A stretch of DNA of 43,826 bases from Acidobacteriota bacterium. Lineage in GTDB: Bacteria; Acidobacteriota; Thermoanaerobaculia; UBA5066. Made by a program: the position numbers and the translations under genes. Of this stretch, positions 14,961-23,554 are shown piece by piece. Below the pieces are notes generated by a model. It saw only the letters and a program-made list of their open reading frames with translations, searched no databases and had not been told where the DNA came from. The stretch is from the NCBI GenBank assembly GCA_029567505.1, contig JAKPXO010000301.1, positions 1-43,826 of the forward strand, written 5' to 3'. Position 1 is the stretch's first letter. The number at the start of each line of letters is the position of its first letter.

Positions 14961-17201
14961 TCAGCTCGACTTCTGGCCGGTCTTCGCGTCGTCCGCGGCC
15001 GTGGGGACCTTCGGCTCAGCCCTGTCCGCTTCGCCGACCGGTTCCGGATCGAAAGCGGTTCCTTCCCCTCGGCACCCACCGCTGTTGATCATCACCATGG
15101 TGCCGACGATCGTGACCCCGGACGAGGTGATCCGGATGAAGTTGTCGCCCTCTCCGATCGCGACGTCGGGCGCGGCGATGAGGACCCGCTCCCGGCTCGA
15201 GTACGTTGCGGCCCCGTCGCCCCGGATCGCGACGCGCTGGTGGCCGAGGATTCCGAGGTCGCCGTTCGCCTCGAGCATCTCGGCCTCCCCGACGAAGGTG
15301 CTCCGGCACCTCGAGATCCGGATCTCCGCGTGCCCTCCGACGGTCCGCTTCTCGCTTCCCGTCACGTAGACGTCCAGGTTCCCGCCCCCCTCGTCTCCCC
15401 CGACGGTGAGCTTCGCGTCCCCCACCTTCTCCTGGAGCGTCCCGAGGACGGCGACGTGCTTGTCCTGGAAAACCTTCTCCAGGTAGCTTCCCTTCCTCTC
15501 CCCGTCGTCCTTGCCCCCCACCGTGACGTGCTTGTCGTTCAGGACGCTCTCCCTCGAGTCGTTCTTCACCCTCACGTCGAGGTCCCGCTCGGCGTGGACG
15601 AAGACCTGCTCTGCCCCCTTCGCGTCGTCGAAGCGGAGCTCGTTGAATCCGTTCCCCCCCGTCGTCGTGCTCGTCTTGATCCCCGAGACCCGGTTGTCGT
15701 TCCGATGCTTGCCGTCCGGGCCCTGGCCGAGGTAGGGCGGCATCTGGTCGGCGTTGTAGACGGTCCCGACGATGATCGGCCGGTCCGGGTCGCCCTCGAG
15801 GAAGTCGACGATCACCTCCTGGCCGATCCGCGGCCAGAAGGAGGATCCCCATCGCCGCCCCGCCGCGAGCTGGGCGACCCGCACCCAGCAGGACGCGTCC
15901 TCGTCGTGCTTCCCGTCCCGGTCCCAGTGGAACTGGACCTTCACCCGACCGTACCTGTCGGTGAAAAGCTCCTCCCCCTTCGGCCCGACGACGACGGCCG
16001 TCTGGCTCCCCGGCACGACCGGCTTCGGCGTCCGCCGCCTCGGCCGGAACGGGAGCGCCGACGGGAAACAGGTGAACTCGTTCGCGTAGGCGAGCTCCTC
16101 GTCCTTCCCCGAACGGTAGTCCGCCCCGAACGTCGCCCGGTGCGTCACCGACGCGAGGACGTACGCCCCGTCGCCCGAGAAGTGCCTCTTGAGCGTCAGC
16201 GTGTGGCCCGCCGCGAGGTGCTTGACGTTGCTCGAGCCGCGGATCTCGACGGCGAGCGCCGCCTCCTCGTCCATCCGGAGGCCCGCCGTGCGCGCGTTGT
16301 CGTGGAAGATCTTCTGCAGCTCGTCCTGCTGCTCCCCGCCCGACCGGTTGATCCCGTCGAAACGCTGCGCGTACTCCCCCGGCCAGTCGTAGAGCTCCCA
16401 CTCGTCGGAGCCCTCCACCGCGAGCGGGTGCGCCTCCCGCCCGGCGGAGACGGAGGCGAGGATCGGCTCCTCCGCCTCCAGGTGCTTGTGCGGCAGCTCG
16501 AAGCAGTGGTCCCAGAGGACGCACCGGACCGATCGTGCCTCCTGGGCCCGCTCCCAGGCCCAGATCCTGTTCTCGTCGCGGGTGCCCCCTTCCAGCTCCT
16601 CGTAGATGAGCTCGCTCTCTCCCGGCAGCTCGGGGAACTCGGAGGAGGCGTCGGCCACGACCATCGTGTGCGCGCCGTCCTCCTGCCGGAAGAAGTAGAA
16701 GATCCCCTCCTCCTCCATCAGGCGGGATGCGAAGTTGAAGTCGGTCTCCCGGTACTGGACACAGTAGTCCCGCTTCTCGTACGTCCCCTGGAGCTTCCAG
16801 TCGGCGGTGACGCCCTTCATCACCTCCTTGAGGATCTCCGGCACCGACATCCGCTGGAAGATCCGGCTCCGCGCCCTCCGCGAGAGGAGCTGGAACTCCG
16901 GCACGAGCTCGGCCCTGTAGAGCGTGAACGTGTCGTCGCGGCCCGCCTGCGAGAACCGCGTGCAGACGCCGTTGAGGTGGTGCTCGCTCGACTCGTCCGG
17001 CAGCTGGAGGTGGACGGTCACCTTCTTGCCGAGGACGCCGTCGAAGGGGACCTTCGCCTTGTTCTCGGCGATCATCTCGAGCCGGTAGCGAAACGGCCGG
17101 GAGAGCTCGTCCGTCCCCTCGAACGACTTCAGGAGGAGGACGTCCTCGCCGATCGGGGTCGTGACGCGGATCTTGCGGTTCTGCTGGACGTAGCTGCCCA
17201 C
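14961..17201 (-). CDS. vgrG: VgrG (TssI), T6SS spike protein
   Basis: A 746-aa spike protein. Residues about 1-390 form the gp27-like barrels (start V-Q-Q-N-R-K-I-R-V-T-T-P, then L-L-L-K-S-F-E-G-T-D-E-L-S-R-P-F). An OB-fold (gp5-like) at about 405-490 contains D-R-Y-G-R-V-K-V-Q-F-H-W-D-R-D-G and W-V-R-V-A-Q; residues ~520-690 are repeated V-G-G strands forming the beta-prism. The family motif G-T-M-V-M-I-N-S-G-G closes it, followed by a ~40-residue acidic/Pro tail. No enzymatic C-terminal effector domain is evident. GTG start at 17201, with GGGGGT about 6 nt upstream. PAAR follows; clpV is 258 bp upstream. Confidence 0.95.
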   Translation of the reverse strand: MGSYVQQNRKIRVTTPIGEDVLLLKSFEGTDELSRPFRYRLEMIAENKAKVPFDGVLGKKVTVHLQLPDESSEHHLNGVCTRFSQAGRDDTFTLYRAELVPEFQLLSRRARSRIFQRMSVPEILKEVMKGVTADWKLQGTYEKRDYCVQYRETDFNFASRLMEEEGIFYFFRQEDGAHTMVVADASSEFPELPGESELIYEELEGGTRDENRIWAWERAQEARSVRCVLWDHCFELPHKHLEAEEPILASVSAGREAHPLAVEGSDEWELYDWPGEYAQRFDGINRSGGEQQDELQKIFHDNARTAGLRMDEEAALAVEIRGSSNVKHLAAGHTLTLKRHFSGDGAYVLASVTHRATFGADYRSGKDEELAYANEFTCFPSALPFRPRRRTPKPVVPGSQTAVVVGPKGEELFTDRYGRVKVQFHWDRDGKHDEDASCWVRVAQLAAGRRWGSSFWPRIGQEVIVDFLEGDPDRPIIVGTVYNADQMPPYLGQGPDGKHRNDNRVSGIKTSTTTGGNGFNELRFDDAKGAEQVFVHAERDLDVRVKNDSRESVLNDKHVTVGGKDDGERKGSYLEKVFQDKHVAVLGTLQEKVGDAKLTVGGDEGGGNLDVYVTGSEKRTVGGHAEIRISRCRSTFVGEAEMLEANGDLGILGHQRVAIRGDGAATYSSRERVLIAAPDVAIGEGDNFIRITSSGVTIVGTMVMINSGGCRGEGTAFDPEPVGEADRAEPKVPTAADDAKTGQKSS

Positions 17202-17459
17202 GCGATACCCCCGTTTCTTGCCCGCCGCCCCCGTCCCGGTCCCGTTCTCTCCAATATGGTCCCGGATCCGCTCGGGCGCGACGCCTTTCGGGCCGCTCGG
17301 GCGTGCCCCGCGTCACGCCGGGCGACGTTCGCGTGCCCGCACGAGCGACGGCTTCTCAGCTCCCGCCTGTCCGGCCGCCTCACGCCCGTCCCTGCACGGA
17401 CGAAGGGCCGGGACCGCCTGCGCGGTCCCGGCCCTCCGACCCGCTCCGGCGGGGAGGGG
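17202..17459 (-). promoter_or_regulatory. Gap between clpV and vgrG holding a terminator; vgrG promoter likely inside
   Basis: No gene is seen. The stretch nearest clpV carries the hairpin at 17404-17435. The remaining ~200 bp upstream of vgrG should include its own promoter; a CATATT box on the minus strand near 17254-17259 is the only AT-richer candidate and has no convincing -35. Confidence 0.3.
17404..17435 (-). terminator. Terminator-like hairpin downstream of clpV
   Basis: A perfect 14-bp stem (17404-17417 with 17422-17435) and 4-nt loop begin 25 nt after the clpV stop. It would separate the tssA-clpV operon from vgrG-PAAR. It lacks a clean T-tract. Confidence 0.65.
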
Positions 17460-20111
17460 TCAGGCGACGTCGTAGGCGAAGGCGCCGCCCTCCCCCACGC
17501 GGATGTGGACCTTCGAGATCGACTCCCCCTGCGCCATCCGCGCGAGGAACTCGCCGGAGAGGTCGGGGAGGACGGTCCTCGTGAGGATCGCGTCGACGTT
17601 GCGGGCGCCGCTCTCGACCTCCTTGCAGCGGCTCGCGATCTCGTCGATCACCGCGCCGTCGTACGTGAAGGTCGCGCCGTGGTTCTCCATGAGGCGCTTC
17701 CCGATCCGGCCGAGCTGGAGCTTGATGATCAGCTTCATCACGGGCTCGGAGATCGGGTAGTAGGGAACGATCGACATGCGGCCGAGGAAGGCCGGCTTGA
17801 AGACCTTGTCGAGCCCCGGCTTGATCGTCTCGACGATCTTCTCCGGCGTCGGCGCCGTGTCGGGGTCGGCGCACATCTTCATCATCGCGTCCGACTCGGC
17901 GTTCGTCGTCAGGAGGATGACGCAGTTCTTGAAGTCGATCTCGCGTCCCTCCCCGTCCTCCATCTGGCCCTTGTCGAAGACCTGGTAGAAGAGCTCGAGG
18001 ACGTCGGGGTGCGCCTTCTCGACCTCGTCGAGGAGGACGACCGAGTAGGGCTTGCGCCTCACGGCCTCGGTCAGGACGCCTCCCTCGCCGTAGCCGACGT
18101 AGCCCGGAGGGGAGCCCTTCAGCGACGAGACGGTGTGCGCTTCCTGGAACTCCGACATGTTGATCGTCACCATGTTCCGCTCGCCGCCGTAGAGCGTCTC
18201 GGCCAGCGCGATCGCGGTCTCGGTCTTCCCGACGCCCGACGTGCCGACGAACATGAAGACGGCGATCGGCTTGCGCGGGTCGGTGAGCCCCGCGCGGGAG
18301 GTCTGGATCTTCTGGGCGATCGCCGCGAGGGCGTGGTCCTGGCCGACGACCCGCTCGCCGAGGAGCTTCGCGAGGTTGCGGACGGTCTCGATCTCGTCGG
18401 CCTGCATCTTCCCGACGGGGATGCCGGTCCAGCCCGCGATGACCTCCGCGACGGCCTGGGCGTTCACGTCGGCCTGCATCATCGGCGTGTCGCCCTGGAC
18501 GGTCTTCAGCTCCGCCTTCAGACGGTCGAGCTCGCCCCGGAGCCCCTCGAGCCCCGCGACGTCCGCCCCGCCGACGGCGGCTTCCAGCTTCCCGCGGGTC
18601 TCCTTGATCTGGTTGACGAGCTCGATCTCCTTCTTGCACTGCTCGTCGAGGACGGCGAGGCGGGCCTCGGTCTCGGCCTTCGCGGCCTTCGCCTTCTCGA
18701 TCCGCTCGCCGTGCGCCGCCCCGGCCGCCGCCTCGCGCTCGAGGGCGTCGATCTCGGCGGTGAGCTGGTCGATCCGGCGCCGGCAGTCCTCGATCGGGGC
18801 CGGGGTCGCCGCCTGGCTGATGTTCACCTTCGCGCAGGCCGTGTCGAGAACGGAGACGCACTTGTCGGGGAGCTGGCGCCCCGAGATGTAGCGGTGCGAG
18901 AGCTTGACGGACGACTCGACCGCCTCGTCGAGGATCCGGAGCCCCCCGTGGTGCTTCTCGAGGTTCTTCGCGAGGGCCCGCATCATGACGATCGCGATCT
19001 CCTCGCTCGGCTCCTCGACCTTGACGACCTGGAAGCGGCGGGCGAGGGCCGCGTCCTTCTCGAAGTACTTCTTGTACTCGGCCCAGGTCGTCGCGGCGAT
19101 CGTCCGGAGCTCGCCGCGCGCGAGCGCCGGCTTCAGGAGGTTCGCGGCGTCGTTCTGTCCGGCCGTGCCGCCCGCGCCGATCATCGTGTGGGCCTCGTCG
19201 ATGAAGAGGATGATCGGCGTCGGCGAGGCCTTGACCTCGTCGATGACCTGCTTCAGCCGGTTCTCGAACTCGCCCTTGATCCCGGCTCCGGCCTGGAGGA
19301 GGCCGAGGTCGAGCGTCCTCACGGCGACGTTCTTCAGCGGCCCGGGGACGTCGCCCTGGGCGATCCGCTGCGCGAAGCCCTCCACGACCGCGGTCTTCCC
19401 GACGCCCGCCTCGCCCGTCAGGATCGGGTTGTTCTGGCGCCGGCGCGTGAGGATGTCGATGACCTGACGGATCTCGAAGTCGCGTCCGAGGATCGGGTCG
19501 ATCTTCCCGGCGCGCGCCTTCGCGGTGAGGTCTTCCGTGTACTGGTCGAGGGACTTCGTCTTTCCCGGGACGCCCATCGCGACGTCCGGTCCGCCCGCCG
19601 CGCCGGGCGCTTCCGAGAGGGCCTGCGCCTCGCGGTCCTCCGCGGAGCCCTTCACGACGTCGGGGAACGTCTTCGTGAGCTGCTCGACGGAGATCCCCGC
19701 GAGGTCCTTCGAGATCTCCCGCGTGAGGCGCGAGAGGTCTTCGTCGGTCAGGAGGACCTGGACGAGGTGGCCCGACCTCACGCGCGAGGCGCCGTACTCG
19801 ATCGAGGCGACGACCCACGCCTTCTCGATGAGGCGGGGAATCCGCGGGGAGAGGGCGGGCGTCCGGGCATTCCCCGTCTTGAGGCGGTCGAGGGCGCGAA
19901 CGACGTCTTTCGCGAAGCGCGACGCGTCGATCTCGAAGCGCCGGAGGACCTTCGCGAGGTCCGTGTCGGGCGCCTCGAGCAGCTTCAGGAGGAGGTGCTC
20001 GACCTCCACGTCGTAGTTCGTCCGGGAGAGGCAGAGGCCCGCCGCCCCCTCGAGCGCCTGCCGGCAGGTGTCGTTCAGCCGGCCGATCAGGGATTTCAGG
20101 TTCACGCTCAT
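17460..20111 (-). CDS. clpV: ClpV (TssH), sheath-disassembling AAA+ ATPase
   Basis: An 883-aa double-ring AAA+ protein that removes contracted TssB/TssC sheath for reuse. Residues 1-155 are the Clp-N domain that binds the TssC N-terminal helix. Nucleotide domain 1 has Walker A G-E-A-G-V-G-K-T (233-240) and Walker B I-L-F-I-D-E-A (301-307). A middle coiled-coil domain spans about 440-540, and domain 2 has Walker A G-T-S-G-V-G-K-T (623-630). Length and the T6SS-type N-domain distinguish it from ClpB. It lies 28 bp after tssG, at the end of the tssA-tssH operon, and is followed by a hairpin. Confidence 0.96.
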   Translation of the reverse strand: MSVNLKSLIGRLNDTCRQALEGAAGLCLSRTNYDVEVEHLLLKLLEAPDTDLAKVLRRFEIDASRFAKDVVRALDRLKTGNARTPALSPRIPRLIEKAWVVASIEYGASRVRSGHLVQVLLTDEDLSRLTREISKDLAGISVEQLTKTFPDVVKGSAEDREAQALSEAPGAAGGPDVAMGVPGKTKSLDQYTEDLTAKARAGKIDPILGRDFEIRQVIDILTRRRQNNPILTGEAGVGKTAVVEGFAQRIAQGDVPGPLKNVAVRTLDLGLLQAGAGIKGEFENRLKQVIDEVKASPTPIILFIDEAHTMIGAGGTAGQNDAANLLKPALARGELRTIAATTWAEYKKYFEKDAALARRFQVVKVEEPSEEIAIVMMRALAKNLEKHHGGLRILDEAVESSVKLSHRYISGRQLPDKCVSVLDTACAKVNISQAATPAPIEDCRRRIDQLTAEIDALEREAAAGAAHGERIEKAKAAKAETEARLAVLDEQCKKEIELVNQIKETRGKLEAAVGGADVAGLEGLRGELDRLKAELKTVQGDTPMMQADVNAQAVAEVIAGWTGIPVGKMQADEIETVRNLAKLLGERVVGQDHALAAIAQKIQTSRAGLTDPRKPIAVFMFVGTSGVGKTETAIALAETLYGGERNMVTINMSEFQEAHTVSSLKGSPPGYVGYGEGGVLTEAVRRKPYSVVLLDEVEKAHPDVLELFYQVFDKGQMEDGEGREIDFKNCVILLTTNAESDAMMKMCADPDTAPTPEKIVETIKPGLDKVFKPAFLGRMSIVPYYPISEPVMKLIIKLQLGRIGKRLMENHGATFTYDGAVIDEIASRCKEVESGARNVDAILTRTVLPDLSGEFLARMAQGESISKVHIRVGEGGAFAYDVA

Positions 20112-20139
20112 CTCGTCGTCCTCCCGCGCAGGGGTTTCG

Positions 20140-21135
20140 TCAGTTGTCGACCGGAAGGACGACGTCTCCCGCGTCCTCCCGGGGCGTGTCGGTGGTGATC
20201 CACGTCGTCCACCCGAGCATCGGGGGGAGCGCGGCGTTCGAGTCGAGGGAGCAGGGAGGGACCTCCTCCTTCCGAAGGACGAGCTGGACGTCGTAGTCGA
20301 ACTCGAGGCCGGCGAGGAACCGGACGAGCTCCGTGAGGGGGCGGAACGCCGGGCCGACCGGCAGGAACGAGACGAACGCGGAGAGCGGCAGCGGCCCGAG
20401 CCGGACGCGGAACTTCGACTGCGAGACGAAGACCGAGGAGCCGGCGACCAGCGTCCGGCCGAGCTCGGAGTTCGCCGCGCCGAGCCGCGTGACGTTCTCC
20501 TCTTCCATCGGGAGCCACTGCCCCTGGAACTGGACGATCCCTGCCGGGACGCGGAAGTAGTCCCTCAGGACCGACGCGATCGCCTCGCCCGAATGCGGCT
20601 TCTGGGCAATGAGGCCGGCGTAGAGCAGGAGCGCCTGGTCCCGCACCGTCATCCGGCCGCGCAGGCCCGGGGTCCCCATCCCGATCAGGTCGAAGAGGTA
20701 CTCGGTGAAGGAGTCCTCGCCCGACCGCTCGAAGGCGATCGGGAACCGGTACTTCTCCCACGCGCGGTAGAAGAGCGACGTGAACCGGTGGTGGAAGAGG
20801 TCGAGGAAGGACCAGAGCGCCGTGTCCTTGTAGGAGACGCGCTCGCGCACGAGCTCGGTGTAAGGATGCGGGAGGACGCCCAGCGGCCCCGTGAGGCCGA
20901 TGAAGTTGACCGTCATCTCGGGCGGCCGGTCCTCCTGGCCGGGAGGCGGGGCCTTCAGGTCGACGATCTCGCTGGGAGGGAACGCGAGCGAAGGGTGCGT
21001 TCGGAACCGGACGATCTCGTTCCCGGGCCTCACGGCCCGGCCGACGCCCTCCTTCTCCGGCGAGGTCCGCTCGAGCAGGCGAACGGCCTGGAAGAAGGAG
21101 AAGCGGTACGGCTCGGAGAAGAGGAGGTCCTTCAT
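20140..21135 (-). CDS. tssG: TssG, T6SS baseplate component
   Basis: A 331-aa baseplate protein that with TssF forms the wedge. The N-terminal F-x-F-F-Q-A-V-R-L-L-E-R segment and the V-R-F-R-x-x-P-S-L-A-F-P-P-S-E-I block are hallmarks of the family, followed by N-F-I-G-L-T-G-P-L-G-V-L-P-x-x-Y-T and a L-x-x-F-x-x-R-F segment. The ATG is 7 nt after the tssF stop; clpV starts 28 nt downstream. Length is normal. Confidence 0.95.
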   Translation of the reverse strand: MKDLLFSEPYRFSFFQAVRLLERTSPEKEGVGRAVRPGNEIVRFRTHPSLAFPPSEIVDLKAPPPGQEDRPPEMTVNFIGLTGPLGVLPHPYTELVRERVSYKDTALWSFLDLFHHRFTSLFYRAWEKYRFPIAFERSGEDSFTEYLFDLIGMGTPGLRGRMTVRDQALLLYAGLIAQKPHSGEAIASVLRDYFRVPAGIVQFQGQWLPMEEENVTRLGAANSELGRTLVAGSSVFVSQSKFRVRLGPLPLSAFVSFLPVGPAFRPLTELVRFLAGLEFDYDVQLVLRKEEVPPCSLDSNAALPPMLGWTTWITTDTPREDAGDVVLPVDN

Positions 21136-21142
21136 CCCGCCT

Positions 21143-22999
21143 TCAGAGGACGATCTGCTCGCCGGCCCGCGGCTCCCAGCGGCGGACCACGCCTTCGCGC
21201 TGGCGGCTCGTCAGGACGAGCTGGCTGAAGGAGTTCACGGAGGAGTAGAGGCCGAGGAAGCGCTCGAGCACCTGGGCGAAGAGGAAGATGCCGGTGCCGA
21301 CGAACTGGTTCTCGTCGAGTTCGAGCGTGACCTCGACGCCGCGGACGAAGCTCGGCTGCAGGACTCCGATCGAGCGGAGGACGCGGCGGGCGCCGACCTT
21401 CGTGATCCCGGCGATCTGCTGCCGCGTGACGGAGGAGTCCGCGAAATCGTAGAGGCGGAGGATCTCCTGCAGCGCCTCGGGCCCCTGGCCGTCCGCCCGC
21501 TCGACGAGGGAGAGGAGGTTCAGGGAGAGGTGCGAGAGGAGCCTCCATTGCAGGCCTCGGCGGAGCGGCGGCCGCACGGTCGGCGTCGGCCGGCGCAGGC
21601 ACCGGATGCCCGAGAAGACCCCGGCCCCTTCCAGCTGGAAGTCGGCCTCCCCGCCCTCGAACGGGAGCCGCGAGGGGAGGTCCCGGTTCGTGCAGAGCGT
21701 CTCGACGGTCAGCGTGTCGGCGTCGACCTCCGCCGGGTCGAAGCCGAGGTCGACGAGCGAGAGGTAGGCGTCGGTCCCGTCGTCGTCCTTGCGGGCCGAC
21801 GGACGGCGGCTCATGTACCAGAACGCGGGAGCCTGGCCCTTCTCGAACCCGTGCCGGTACGAGTAGAACGGCTCGTAGCTCGTGACCTTGTCGCCCCCCT
21901 TCGCGACGCTCGTGACGGCCTCGACGGAGTAGACCTCCATGACGTCCTGCCGCCGCACGTCGGGGATCACGCGGTACTCGGGCTGCAGGTGCGTCAGCCG
22001 GATCGGCTCGGCGACCTGCCGGAAGAGGTTCGCGACGGGGGTGCAGTTGAGGCGGAAGGTCTGGGCGGTGACGTTGCGCTCGAGCGGGAAGTCGCGGTCG
22101 AAGTAGAGGAGGATCTCGAGGACGTCGTCGAAGTCGTCCCGGGCGGCGCCCGCGAGGCCGTTCACGTCGAAGAAGAAGAACTTCTCCGGGAACGCGAAGT
22201 ACTCCGCGAGAAGGCGATACCCCAGGAAGGAGCGGTCCGTGTAGGGGAGGAGCCCCTCGTCGCGGCCGAATCCGACGCCGGCGACGGAGGTCTTCGGGAG
22301 GCGGACGGGCGACGGCACGTCGCGCGGTCCGCCCGGCCGGAGCTCGACGGCGACGAGGTGGTTGTGGATCAGCTCGTGGAGCGCGTAGACGAGCTTTCCT
22401 TCTCCCTGGAGGAAGAAGCGGAGAGAGTCGAGAGGCTTCTCCTCCGACTCGGAGACCTTCTCCTTCAGCTCGCGCAGGGGCGCGCCGCCGAACGTCTTCA
22501 GCTCGAGGCGGAGGACCGTCCGGACCCCCTCTTCCGGCCCGACGCCCGGGATCGGCAGCTCGAAGCGCGCCTGGCGCATCTCGACCGGCCAGATGCGGAC
22601 CGGGTAGGCCGTCCGGAACCGGCACGACGTCCCCGCGACGGAACGGGAGTAGAGCATCGAGCCGCGCGGGATCTTCTGTCCCGACTGGAGGTTGACCTGT
22701 GACGGGTCGAGGACGAACTGGACGATCGACAGGGACGGGATCGGCGCGAGGAGGTGGGGATAGAGGACGTTGAGGAGCGACTCGGTGATCTCGGGGAACT
22801 CGTCGTCGACCTTCAGGTGGACGCGCGAGGCGAGGAACGCGAACGCCTCGATGAGCCGCTCGACGTGCGGGTCCTCGCAGGTGTCGGGCTCCAGCTGGAG
22901 ACGGCCCGCGATCTTCGGGTACTTCTCCGCGAACTCGGCCCCCATCTGGCGGAGGAAGGAGAGCTCGCGCTCGTAGTACCCGAGGAGCTCGTCGCGCAT
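21143..22999 (-). CDS. tssF: TssF, T6SS baseplate component
   Basis: A 618-aa baseplate wedge protein. The diagnostic start L-L-G-Y-Y-E-R-E-L-S-F-L-R is followed by F-A-E-K-Y-P-K-I-A-G-R-L, D-P-H-V-E-R-L-I-E-A-F-A-F and P-E-I-T-E-S-L-L-N-V-L-Y-P-H; the C-terminal F-L-G-L-Y-S-S-V-N-S-F-S-Q-L is also typical. The ATG at 22999 overlaps the tssE stop in a TGATG, indicating coupled translation and stoichiometric synthesis. Confidence 0.95.
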   Translation of the reverse strand: MRDELLGYYERELSFLRQMGAEFAEKYPKIAGRLQLEPDTCEDPHVERLIEAFAFLASRVHLKVDDEFPEITESLLNVLYPHLLAPIPSLSIVQFVLDPSQVNLQSGQKIPRGSMLYSRSVAGTSCRFRTAYPVRIWPVEMRQARFELPIPGVGPEEGVRTVLRLELKTFGGAPLRELKEKVSESEEKPLDSLRFFLQGEGKLVYALHELIHNHLVAVELRPGGPRDVPSPVRLPKTSVAGVGFGRDEGLLPYTDRSFLGYRLLAEYFAFPEKFFFFDVNGLAGAARDDFDDVLEILLYFDRDFPLERNVTAQTFRLNCTPVANLFRQVAEPIRLTHLQPEYRVIPDVRRQDVMEVYSVEAVTSVAKGGDKVTSYEPFYSYRHGFEKGQAPAFWYMSRRPSARKDDDGTDAYLSLVDLGFDPAEVDADTLTVETLCTNRDLPSRLPFEGGEADFQLEGAGVFSGIRCLRRPTPTVRPPLRRGLQWRLLSHLSLNLLSLVERADGQGPEALQEILRLYDFADSSVTRQQIAGITKVGARRVLRSIGVLQPSFVRGVEVTLELDENQFVGTGIFLFAQVLERFLGLYSSVNSFSQLVLTSRQREGVVRRWEPRAGEQIVL

Positions 23000-23481
23000 C
23001 ACTCCCCCTTCACGCGGAACTCCCCGCTGCCGATCTGGAGCAGGGTGTCGAACGAGACCGGCTCGGGAGCCGGGTCGACCTTGAGCCGGCCGTCGATGCG
23101 GAACTTCAGCGAGAGGCCCGGTCCGGGCTCGGGGTCGACGGTCACGACGACGCCCTCGAGGCGCGGCTCGAACGTCTCGAGGACCCTCTCGACCGCGCGC
23201 CGGAGCTTCGCCTTGTCGGCCGGGCTCCGCCCCGACAGGGCCGTGATGTCGGGCAGCCCGTAGACCACGATGGAGGACCAGACCTCCTTCAGCTCGGGCG
23301 GCACGACCGCCGTCGCCCGCGTGTTGAGGAGCCACTCGAGGTCGCGCCGGACGGACTGCTTGAGCAGGCGCAGGTTCTTCACCCGCGAGGCCGGGGCCTC
23401 GCGCGAGTACTCGGGCTCGTAGTCGATCAGCCGGTCCAGGACCGACGGGCGGACACGGATCTCGTTGTCGAACCGAGACAT
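22999..23481 (-). CDS. tssE: TssE, gp25-like baseplate protein
   Basis: A 160-aa protein with a phage gp25/lysozyme-like fold, which links the baseplate hub to the sheath. Characteristic parts are the S-V-L-D-R-L-I-D start, the V-R-R-D-L-E-W-L-L-N segment that contains the acidic residue conserved in the family, S-S-I-V-V-Y-G-L-P-D-I, and the C-terminal strand L-K-F-R-I-D-G-R-L. It follows tssC after a 73-bp gap with a strong hairpin and overlaps tssF by one base. Confidence 0.93.
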   Translation of the reverse strand: MSRFDNEIRVRPSVLDRLIDYEPEYSREAPASRVKNLRLLKQSVRRDLEWLLNTRATAVVPPELKEVWSSIVVYGLPDITALSGRSPADKAKLRRAVERVLETFEPRLEGVVVTVDPEPGPGLSLKFRIDGRLKVDPAPEPVSFDTLLQIGSGEFRVKGE

Positions 23482-23516
23482 CTCGGGCGGACTCCTCGGG
23501 CGGACGAGCGGTGGAT

Positions 23517-23547
23517 CGGCCGGACGGCGAAGACCGCCGTCCGGCCG
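23517..23547 (-). terminator. Hairpin between tssC and tssE (attenuator or mRNA-processing site)
   Basis: A perfect 13-bp stem (23517-23529 with 23535-23547) and 5-nt loop start 7 nt after the tssC stop. No T-tract follows on the minus strand, so a partial terminator or a 3'-stabilising structure is more likely than a full stop. It would allow sheath proteins TssB/TssC to be made in excess over baseplate proteins. Confidence 0.65.
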
Positions 23548-23554
23548 GGTGGGG

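Noticed and set aside
15240-20198. Very long plus-strand open frame opposite vgrG and clpV
   Set aside because: Its residues are Leu/Arg/Asp/Val low-complexity typical of the antisense of GC-rich genes; vgrG and clpV on the minus strand have full family motifs.
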